A stretch of DNA of 13,782 nucleotides from LC029 sp036676475. Lineage in GTDB: Bacteria > Bacillota > Bacilli > Aneurinibacillales > RAOX-1. The translations under genes and the position numbers were made by a program. This document shows positions 6,981-12,533 of this stretch, one piece after another. The notes below the pieces were generated by a model. It did not search any database. It was not told where the DNA came from and saw nothing but the letters and a program-made list of their open reading frames with translations. The number at the start of each line of letters is the position of its first letter. The first letter of the stretch is position 1. The stretch spans positions 1 through 13,782 of the forward strand of contig JAKFCU010000002.1 in the NCBI GenBank assembly GCA_036676475.1. The letters are read 5' to 3'.

Positions 6981-7017
6981 AAAAGAGAAGCGTGGTTTTT
7001 TCCGCTGCTTCTCTTTT
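6981..7017 (+). terminator. Intra-cluster hairpin between genes 2 and 3
   Basis: AAAAGAGAAGC (6981-6991) pairs perfectly with GCTTCTCTTTT (7007-7017), giving an 11-bp stem whose 3' arm ends in TTTT. It is terminator-like. AAGCAGC (6969-6975) can instead pair with GCTGCTT (7004-7010), which would break the stem and offers a possible attenuation switch. Whether it stops transcription within the cluster is unknown. Confidence 0.5.
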
Positions 7018-7050
7018 AACTATTTACATCCACTTTGGGAGATGAAACAC

Positions 7051-8232
7051 ATGAAAAGACCATTACCACTATTTCCCACTTCCTTAATAGGAAGCATGCC
7101 AAGATCAAAAGAGGTTCTAAGCGCCCTCAGAATGATTAGAAGAGGAACTATTGAACCAAACAACTTCAACAAGCTTATTGAGATGGAAACCCAAAAGGTC
7201 ATTAAGCTGCAGGAGGATTTTGGGATTGATATAATCACAAGTGGAGAGCTCGGACGGGATAACTATGTGTCCTTCGTTTCCGATAAAATTGGCGGTGTTA
7301 GAATGATGAGCATGAGTGAAATGCTCGATTATATTGATGATAAAAAAGCTTTTGAGAACATTTTGACCACGCTTGATGTTCCAGCAGTTAGTATTAAAAA
7401 TGCTATTTGTGTCGGTAAGTTGAGCTACAATGGTGATATTGTCGCAAATGAGCTTATGACTATGAAGAAGTTCACCAACAAACCCGTTAAGATAACAATG
7501 CCGGGACCCTATCTCCTTACCAGATCGATGTGGCTTCCTAATCTCTCTGGTAAGGTTTATGGAAGCAAGGAAGAACTTGGGCAAGATGTTATAAAGATCA
7601 TGAAGGAAGAGATAGACAATCTTATGAACATCGGAGTTGATGTGATTCAATTTGATGAACCGGTTCTGACCGAGGTTGTTTTCACAGATGGAAAGCCAAG
7701 GTCATTTATGTGCGCAGCTCTTTCCGAGAGAAAGGATCCTAAAGAGGAGCTTGAATTTGCCAGCTCTTTGATTGGACAGATTATGGGACATATAGATAGA
7801 ACTAAGACGGTTGCTTCTCTACATGTCTGCAGAGGCAACTGGAGTAAGAATGAGAGCATTTTATTGACAGGTCCATATACTCCTCTGCTTGAGTTATTTG
7901 CAGAGGTGAATCCTGACCTTTTAGCACTTGAATTCTCAACTCCAAGAGCAGGGGAGCTAAGCTCATTATTGGCTGATTCAAGAATTGGAGAGCATACAGC
8001 ACTTGGTTTAGGAGTGATAAATCCACGGACAGATGAAATGGAGACATTGGACTCAATCCTTTATAGAGCTGAAGAGGCATTGAATTATCTTCCAAAGGAA
8101 AGATTATGGCTGAATCCTGACTGCGGTTTTGCAACCTTCTCAAATAGTCCGGTTAATATACTTGAAAATATCTCGGGCAAAATACGCTCATTAACAGAAG
8201 CGGTTTCAATACTCAGGAGCAAATATGATTAA
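7051..8232 (+). CDS. Core MetE-like cobalamin-independent methyl/alkyltransferase
   Basis: This 393-aa protein corresponds to the catalytic C-terminal half of MetE and lacks the N-terminal half that full-length (about 750 aa) MetE uses in binding folylpolyglutamate. All four zinc/thiol-activating ligands are present: H258 and C260 in HVCRGN, E294 in LALEFSTP and C358 in NPDCGF. FDEP (201-204) carries the conserved Asp. Such core proteins include folate-independent methionine synthases (Mes families) and epoxyalkane:coenzyme M transferase, all activating a thiol for alkylation. No DUF1852 (MesX) partner is present, so this is not the MesD/MesX system. The start ATG 7051 was chosen because GGGAG at 7037-7041 gives 9-base spacing, whereas ATG 7042 abuts it. 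The gene overlaps the next by 8 bases. Substrate unknown. Confidence 0.85.
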   Translation: MKRPLPLFPTSLIGSMPRSKEVLSALRMIRRGTIEPNNFNKLIEMETQKVIKLQEDFGIDIITSGELGRDNYVSFVSDKIGGVRMMSMSEMLDYIDDKKAFENILTTLDVPAVSIKNAICVGKLSYNGDIVANELMTMKKFTNKPVKITMPGPYLLTRSMWLPNLSGKVYGSKEELGQDVIKIMKEEIDNLMNIGVDVIQFDEPVLTEVVFTDGKPRSFMCAALSERKDPKEELEFASSLIGQIMGHIDRTKTVASLHVCRGNWSKNESILLTGPYTPLLELFAEVNPDLLALEFSTPRAGELSSLLADSRIGEHTALGLGVINPRTDEMETLDSILYRAEEALNYLPKERLWLNPDCGFATFSNSPVNILENISGKIRSLTEAVSILRSKYD

Positions 8233-8716
8233 GCAGTCGACAGATGATATAAACACATTATATGAGTCTAGGATTTTTGATATGAACTTTAGGGGAACGT
8301 CAAATGATCTCTCATCTGTGAAGGTTTTCACAAACAAAAACAGCTTTCAGATAGAAAAGCAAATAAGTTTTGACTCAGAATACAATCAAATCAGCAGTCT
8401 TGAATACTTCGCAGGATCCGTTTTAAGCAGCATAATATTGACGCTCTTAGAGCAGTCGAAAAAAAGGGGTTCAATTATTGAAGAAATTGAAGGAGTTTTG
8501 AACCTTTCACTGGAAAACCCTCTATCCTTGGTTGGTGTAAGAGGGTATGATGAAGAACCGTTTATCAGAAAAATAACCGTAACCGTTTTTTTATTTGCTG
8601 ATCTTGAGGACAATGAATTTGATGATTTTTGCTTCAGGGCGCTTAAAAATTCACCTATTTACAATACTTTAAAAAGATCAATGGAACTTGAGGTCATATT
8701 TAAAAAGCTTGTATGA
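8225..8716 (+). CDS. OsmC-like protein lacking both redox cysteines
   Basis: The 163-aa protein matches the OsmC/Ohr fold. An N-terminal beta segment is followed by the central helix YFAGSVLSSIILTLLEQSKKRG (61-82, normally LxASCLAITLE-like), then EIEGVLNLSL, a strand block KITVTVFLFADLED and the second helix ending NSPIYNTLKRS. OsmC/Ohr peroxidases use two Cys, one in the first helix and one in CPVxNTL. Here they are Val66 and Ser143, so thiol peroxidase activity is not expected; Cys136 is not at either position. A binding or other non-redox role is inferred. The start ATG 8225 overlaps the end of the MetE-like gene by 8 bases, with AGGAG at 8215-8219, indicating translational coupling. It is the last gene before a strong terminator. 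Confidence 0.75.
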   Translation: MIKQSTDDINTLYESRIFDMNFRGTSNDLSSVKVFTNKNSFQIEKQISFDSEYNQISSLEYFAGSVLSSIILTLLEQSKKRGSIIEEIEGVLNLSLENPLSLVGVRGYDEEPFIRKITVTVFLFADLEDNEFDDFCFRALKNSPIYNTLKRSMELEVIFKKLV

Positions 8717-8755
8717 GGAGCCATATTCAACAGATACAAAATATGCCGATGCTGG

Positions 8756-8818
8756 AATGCCTACAGTAAATTGGACAGTAGTTATCGGACTGTCGATTGC
8801 TGTAGGCATTTTTCTTTT
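8756..8818 (+). terminator. Strong intrinsic terminator of the four-gene cluster
   Basis: AATGCCTACAG (8756-8766) pairs perfectly with CTGTAGGCATT (8800-8810). A nested GACAGT/ACTGTC stem (8774-8779, 8789-8794) lies inside, and TTTTTCTTTT follows (8809-8818). It lies 40 bases after the OsmC-like stop and closes the transcript. Confidence 0.85.
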
Positions 8819-8998
8819 GCAGCTAGTCGGTTTGTAGCAGTGGCGTGTTCCGATCCGATTTGATTCGATATTTGGAAGCCTAGCCTTTTGCGTAGCCGAC
8901 AATCATTGAAGAAATTCATAATGGCAAGTGTCGAAAAACATACAGTATAGTTGAATAAAATATGTGCTATTGAGCTAGGCTGATATGCTAGGGTGTGT

Positions 8999-9400
8999 TC
9001 ACAATTTTGCGCAATTCAAACAATTACATGTAAACCGAATAGCTCTAAATCGTATCAACAAGTGAATAACGTTTGCTCGGTCGAGCAGTCGCTTACTAAA
9101 GTCCCTAGTCGTCTCGTCAAAGTTTGCAGTACCGACAAACAACACGGTTTTTCCTATTTTAATGCGGTTTGGTAACGTACGATCCCGGCATATTGAATTC
9201 TCGCTGAACAACGTGAGGTATCGGTCTTGTTCATCCATTTCGAGTAACAAATTGAACGGGCTGAAATAGTGCTCAACTTGGCCGAGGTTCATTTCATCGA
9301 AGATAACCATGAACATGCGGTCCGGGAATTGAGCGGCTCTATTCAAGAATGAAACCAGGTCGGTCTCCGATTCGGTAACAAGCTCTATGGCAGTTGCAGC
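8999..9400 (-). pseudogene. McrB-like AAA+ ATPase fragment (restriction/defence type)
   Basis: On the minus strand, a frame bounded by stops on both sides reads MVIFDEMNLGQVEHYFSPF, with Walker B DEMN, and then KTVLFVGTANFDETTRDFSK and RLLDRANVI, with the sensor-1 Asn in GTAN and DRANV in the helix carrying the conserved arginine. This spacing and wording is typical of McrB-type GTPase/AAA+ proteins in modified-DNA restriction and related defence systems. The Walker A part is absent. An in-frame TAA lies at 9401-9403, and homology ends around 9065, after which the residues look random. It has no start codon context or ribosome binding site. It is a roughly 110-residue internal remnant and cannot function; no McrC partner is in the window. 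Confidence 0.7.
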
Positions 9401-9404
9401 TTAG

Positions 9405-9700
9405 GTTTTTCAGGATACTTTAAGATAAGAAGTTAGCTTTCGTTTATTAGACATATGAAGCAGGGATTAGTCTGTAAAACAGTTAAAATACGGGCAAGGA
9501 CCCTGTCGGGCAGCATGACTGACATCCACCTCATGGAAAGGTTGAACGAAGGAATTTAGGAGCGTAGACTCTGTGAGATATGGGAGGGTAGACTCCCATG
9601 GGACCTGTGGAGATCCAAAGTGCAACCATACTTTAACTTCGGAAAGGAGTGTTTAGGTAGCATGGATCTTTTTCGCTCCGGTCCCTAAAAAAAATATCCT
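9405..9700 (+). ncRNA. Structured RNA-like segment, possibly group II intron domain I remnant
   Basis: No coding frame is convincing between about 9405 and 9700, yet 9480-9690 is rich in stems. ATGGGAG/CTCCCAT (loop GGTAGA, near 9577-9600), AGATCC with GGATCT (about 9609-9670), and ACTTT/AAAGGAGT around AACTTCGG are the clearest. The GNRA-like and purine-rich internal loops, and wording such as GACTGACATCCACCTCATGG and GGTTGAACGAAGG, remind me of domain I of bacterial group II introns. There is no reverse transcriptase, no recognisable domain V and no clear 5' GUGYG, so it would be a truncated remnant. The segment begins at the broken end of the McrB-like remnant. Identity is tentative. Confidence 0.35.
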
Positions 9701-10092
9701 TTAATTCAACTATATTCCGATATTCGTTTGACCTAATAAACCAGAACTAAGTGAAAATCTAAGAAAACAAGAGAAAAACCGAGATCTGCTTTGTTCATAG
9801 AGGGAGATTAGCTGAATAACGGTATAACAAGTAGTATAAATAGTTAGCATCTTCAAGGAAATTACACTACTGAGAAGCGCGGTTGTCGTCTAAACTTGGA
9901 GAATGAGTTTGACGAAGCTCAATGTATGAGAGCAAACTTAGCGCTTGAAGAAAATTTCCTAATAGATTAAGATAGAAGTCTTAGTTTTTTTAAAAAGTGG
10001 TTCAAATACAGAGTCGCATTTCACATATAGCGGATTTGTAATTTGTTGGAGGAGAAACGATTATCTAACTACTTGGATGGAGTTGAGTTGGT
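9701..10092. other. Non-coding stretch before the FAH-family gene
   Basis: I see no supportable gene. A minus-strand open frame of 37 codons near 9885-9985 is protein-like in composition but matches nothing I recognise and has no start. GGAGGAG at 10048-10054 is a perfect ribosome binding site with no start codon at a usable distance, possibly left from a degraded start. Confidence 0.35.
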
Positions 10093-10896
10093 GTGGTAAT
10101 GCAGGTAAAACGAAAAACACAGACGATAGTTCGCTATCAGCATCATGACGGTAAAGTATATTACGGAATTGTTGAGGATGACGAAATTTTACAATTGTCC
10201 AGTAATTTTACTGAAATTGTAAATAATCAACTAAAATATGATGGTGTAAGAGTTAAATATAGCGATGTAAAAATTTTGGAGCCTGTAATACCCTCAAAAG
10301 TGGTTAATTTTGGTTGGACATATGCTGAACACGCAAAAGAAACTGGGGGGAAGGCCAATCTTAAAGAACCGTTTTTATTTTTAAAACCTACATCTTCCTT
10401 GATTCCAGATCAGGGGGAAATCATTCTTCCGTCAAGTGATTTAACCAAGCAGGTGGAAATGGAAGGTGAAGTGGCACTCGTAATTGGGAAACGCGGCAAA
10501 AATATAAAAGAAGAAGAGGCATTGGATTATGTTTTTGGCTGTACCGTAATTAATGATGTTACTGCAAGAGATCTTACAAAAACGGATCCCCAGTTTACAC
10601 GTGGCAAAGGTTTTGACACTTTTGGGCCGTTGGGTCCATGGATTGTGACAGGTATAGATCCAACTAATTTACGAATAGTTACAACTTTAAACGGCAAAGT
10701 CGTACAAGATGGTAATACCAATCAGATGTCACTCTCCATTCCTTTCCTTATTAGTTGGATTTCACAGATTATGACACTGGAACCGGGTGATGTCTTAGCT
10801 ACTGGTTCACCTTCTGGCAGTTGTCCAATGAAGTCAGGCGACGTCGTATCTGTGGAAGTAGAGAATATCGGCAAGCTATGTAATTATGTAAAATAA
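10093..10896 (+). CDS. Fumarylacetoacetate hydrolase-family protein
   Basis: FAH-family enzymes use a divalent metal to cleave or decarboxylate C-C bonds in 2-keto/4-oxo acids (fumarylpyruvate, acylpyruvate, oxaloacetate, homoprotocatechuate intermediates). The 267-aa protein has a short N-terminal domain and the FAH core. NFGWTYAEHAKE (72-83) carries the lid His/Glu; EGEVALVIG has metal ligands E124 and E126; GCTVINDVTARD has D155; GKGFDTFGPLGPW (171-183) and TGSPSGSCPMKSGD (237-250) are typical. All catalytic elements look intact. GTG 10093 was chosen as the start, with GGAG at 10079-10082; ATG 10099 is possible. It stands alone with no aromatic-degradation genes nearby, so the substrate cannot be assigned. 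The closest general label is acylpyruvase/isomerase family. Its stop codon forms the start of a repeated sequence. Confidence 0.9.
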   Translation: MVMQVKRKTQTIVRYQHHDGKVYYGIVEDDEILQLSSNFTEIVNNQLKYDGVRVKYSDVKILEPVIPSKVVNFGWTYAEHAKETGGKANLKEPFLFLKPTSSLIPDQGEIILPSSDLTKQVEMEGEVALVIGKRGKNIKEEEALDYVFGCTVINDVTARDLTKTDPQFTRGKGFDTFGPLGPWIVTGIDPTNLRIVTTLNGKVVQDGNTNQMSLSIPFLISWISQIMTLEPGDVLATGSPSGSCPMKSGDVVSVEVENIGKLCNYVK

Positions 10897-11044
10897 CAGA
10901 TGTATTTTCTGTAATTATCAGAATATTTTATATACACATTTCGGAGTTTACTAACGGGAGTCTATAGCTAAATACCACGAATAATGAATGGCTGCCATTT
11001 TTTGATGGCAGCCTATTGTGTATTGGGAGAATAGTTAAACAAGG
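10894..11044 (+). repeat. Intergenic repeat unit, copy A
   Basis: This copy has TAACAGATGTATTT (10894-10907), ACTAACGGGAGTCTATAGCT (10950-10969), a perfect hairpin GGCTGCCAT/ATGGCAGCC (10990-10998, 11005-11013, loop TTTTTG), and TATTGGGAGAATAGTTAAAC AAGG (11021-11044). The same modules occur in the same order in copy B at 11341. The first module includes the FAH gene's stop codon. It may end that gene's transcript, although no T run follows the stem. Confidence 0.6.
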
Positions 11045-11093
11045 ATTGTACCTTTGCTGGTGGGTTAATATGTGAAGTAAAGGAGGGAGTTTT

Positions 11094-11343
11094 ATATCAA
11101 ACCATATATTTATTGCAACAATGAAGCAGATTGAAGATTTAAAATATGTATTTGAAAGATACAATTTTAGTATTAGTTCAGGTGAGGATTACCGTATTGG
11201 TTGTAATTTACCCTTAACATTGCCATATGTTTATGAGATTTATGGATACGAAAAACTCTCCCTTATATCTTTTTTAGAACGAAGAGTTAGTTATTGAATA
11301 CGATGGAACAGCCTTTAAATCGCACCATTTGAAATACTTATAA
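11094..11343 (+). pseudogene. Small unknown gene with ATA at the start position and a 2-base frameshift
   Basis: A perfect GGAGGG (11082-11087) is followed after 6 bases by ATA at 11094, not ATG. The ATA frame then reads like protein: SNHIFIATMKQIEDLKYVFE, RYNFSISSGEDYRIGCNLPL, TLPYVYEIYGYEKLSLISFL. At 11277-11282 the frame goes off and stops at TGA 11295-11297. The +1 frame directly after it reads NEELVIEYDGTAFKSHHLKYL to TAA 11341-11343, so a 2-base loss in GAA(AA)CGAAGAG accounts for it. The intact ancestor would be about 83 residues. ATG 11121 could start a 58-residue product. Family not recognised. Start loss plus frameshift makes a pseudogene likely. Confidence 0.55.
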
Positions 11344-11439
11344 CAGATGTATTTACTGAACGGGATTCAATAGCTGAGGAGCAACGATGAAATCGGCTCC
11401 TCTTTTTTGTTCAGCTATTGGCAGAATAGCGAAATAAGG
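11341..11439 (+). repeat. Intergenic repeat unit, copy B
   Basis: This unit has the same modules as copy A: TAACAGATGTATTT (11341-11354), ACTGAACGGGATTCAATAGCT (11355-11375), a central hairpin, then TATTGGCAGAATAGCGAAAT AAGG (11416-11439, 20 of 24 bases as in copy A). Here an outer stem CAATAGCTGA/TCAGCTATTG (11368-11377, 11411-11420) overlaps the inner terminator stem. Central stems differ in sequence between copies while remaining paired, as expected of a structured mobile repeat. Confidence 0.6.
11376..11408 (+). terminator. Intrinsic terminator inside repeat copy B
   Basis: GAGGAGC (11376-11382) and GCTCCTC (11396-11402) form a 7-bp stem, followed by TTTTTT (11403-11408). The outer stem CAATAGCTGA/TCAGCTATTG shares two bases with it, so the two could compete or stack. 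Confidence 0.7.
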
Positions 11440-11477
11440 TTATTTTTGGTATTATTATAAATTATAGGGGGTGTCTC

Positions 11478-11672
11478 ATGAATACTCGCTGGGTAAGGAT
11501 TTATGATTGCCATGATTGCAAGCAACAATCAGAGGAAATCTCAGAATCAACTGCAAAGTTAGATGAAATCTTAGATGTAAGTGTAGCTTATCGACAACGA
11601 GAACAAAATGAGTTTAAATGCCCTAATTGTGGCTCTCATTCAGTATCATTGGAAGCAGACGATGCAGTATAA
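11478..11672 (+). CDS. Small zinc-ribbon protein
   Basis: A 64-residue protein with two CxxC knuckles, C11/C14 in CHDC and C48/C51 in CPNCG, separated by about 33 mostly hydrophilic residues. This is the arrangement of a single zinc ribbon. The tail is short and acidic. No enzymatic domain, membrane segment or signal peptide is present, and I cannot assign a function. Small ribbons of this type often bind nucleic acid or a partner protein. The start ATG 11478 has GGGGGTG at 11467-11473. It is flanked upstream by repeat copy B and downstream by its own terminator, so it is transcribed alone. Confidence 0.7.
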   Translation: MNTRWVRIYDCHDCKQQSEEISESTAKLDEILDVSVAYRQREQNEFKCPNCGSHSVSLEADDAV

Positions 11673-11716
11673 ATTGAAAGAGCAAAGGATATTTCGTGTC
11701 TGTGATGTTCTCACCA

Positions 11717-11746
11717 GGATTGATTATTATTTTATCGATCCTTTTT
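11717..11746 (+). terminator. Terminator of the zinc-ribbon gene
   Basis: GGATTGAT (11717-11724) pairs with ATCGATCC (11734-11741) through one G-T wobble and is followed by TTTTT. It is placed 45 bases after the stop codon. A second AATCCTTTTT follows directly. Confidence 0.65.
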
Positions 11747-11793
11747 AATCCTTTTTAAAGAAATTTGATGATAATGATTAAATATATGTTCCA

Positions 11794-12252
11794 TTAATCA
11801 TTGATTTCTAAGATACCGCTTGGAGCCCGCCTGTTTTGTTGAATCATTAAGACTTGGTTATTGGTAAGTCTACGTGCCACAAGAATAAAGGAGGACATGA
11901 GATCATTAAAATTATAAGGTGAATCTAGCAGTGTTTGGACTTCCTGACTACCACGGAAAATGTGGAATCTCCCTTGATAATCTCTATGTTCGAATATGAC
12001 AAAAGTAACCTGACGATTAGACAGTGAATTTTCCACTCGAAAACTGGTCAGAACGTCATTAAATTGAAAGGCAGCAGCGGTTCGAACCGCAATTTCTCCC
12101 CGACTGAATAAAATACGCCGTCCTAGAAAGTCACGATCTTGAAAAAGTTCAAGCCTAAGCCCCCTCCCCCTTTGTGCCTGCTTAATCGTTATAGATTTCC
12201 CTTTATTTCGAACAAGCATTATGGGTTTTTTAGATATGTTTGACTTTCCCAA
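11794..12252 (-). CDS. Bacterial beta/gamma-crystallin-domain protein, two Greek-key motifs
   Basis: The 152-aa protein contains two Greek-key motifs. The first is LELFQDRDFLGRRILFSRGE followed by FNDVLTSFRV (N65, D66, T69, S70). The second is VTFVIFEHRDYQGRFHIFRG followed by FNDLMSSFILV (N116, D117, S120, S121). Both contain the aromatic-x-G hairpin and the N/D-N/D-x-x-S/T-S signature that binds Ca2+ in microbial crystallins, so one domain with two calcium sites is expected. No signal peptide is visible, so the protein is probably intracellular, perhaps stress- or spore-related. The start is TTG 12250-12252, set by GGAGGTG at 12260-12266 with 7-base spacing. A 9-bp AATGATTAA/TTAATCATT inverted repeat (11773-11781, 11794-11802) includes its stop codon and may end its transcript. 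Confidence 0.85.
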   Translation of the reverse strand: MGKSNISKKPIMLVRNKGKSITIKQAQRGRGLRLELFQDRDFLGRRILFSRGEIAVRTAAAFQFNDVLTSFRVENSLSNRQVTFVIFEHRDYQGRFHIFRGSQEVQTLLDSPYNFNDLMSSFILVARRLTNNQVLMIQQNRRAPSGILEIND

Positions 12253-12290
12253 ATGGTTTCACCTCCATTATTGTTCTAAATAAAATATGA

Positions 12291-12458
12291 AGCATTAATA
12301 AATTTGGGATAGATGATTTAACAGGGGAATTTGAATCAATTTTGCCGTTACTCAGAAAGGCAGAGGATCTTGGTCGAGAATTCGATGTTACCTCAAATAA
12401 TATAAATTTCTTATTTTTTGCTTGGTGCTATTACGATGAACCGTCACTGCTATCATGA
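12291..12458 (+). pseudogene. Unidentified gene remnant upstream of the MDR gene
   Basis: A 55-codon open frame reads INKFGIDDLTGEFESILPLL, then RKAEDLGREFDVTSNNINFL and FFAWCYYDEPSLLS. This is fluent protein sequence with an amphipathic helix, but there is no ATG and no ribosome binding site, and a TGA stands immediately before it (12288-12290). It resembles an internal or C-terminal piece of a small cytosolic protein, perhaps of the immunity-protein kind. I do not recognise the family, and no function is claimed. Confidence 0.35.
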
Positions 12459-12533
12459 ATAAAAAGCGAAACCTTAGTCGAATTGCACCGTATAAAATGG
12501 GAGGATAACGAAGGATGAATGGAGGAGGAAGGG

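Noticed and set aside
7042..7650. Long minus-strand frame opposite the MetE-like gene
   Set aside because: It is a codon-bias shadow of a clearly real gene, with no ribosome binding site or recognisable domain.
8678..8902. Minus-strand frame across the cluster terminator
   Set aside because: It runs through the terminator stem and reads as random sequence; no start context.
9880..9990. 37-codon minus-strand frame (NLLGNFLQALSLLSYIELRQ region)
   Set aside because: Composition is protein-like but it has no start or ribosome binding site, and I recognise no family; too short to support.
10990..11439. CRISPR array from the repeated hairpin units
   Set aside because: Only two diverged copies about 400 bases apart with a gene between them; no regular spacers.
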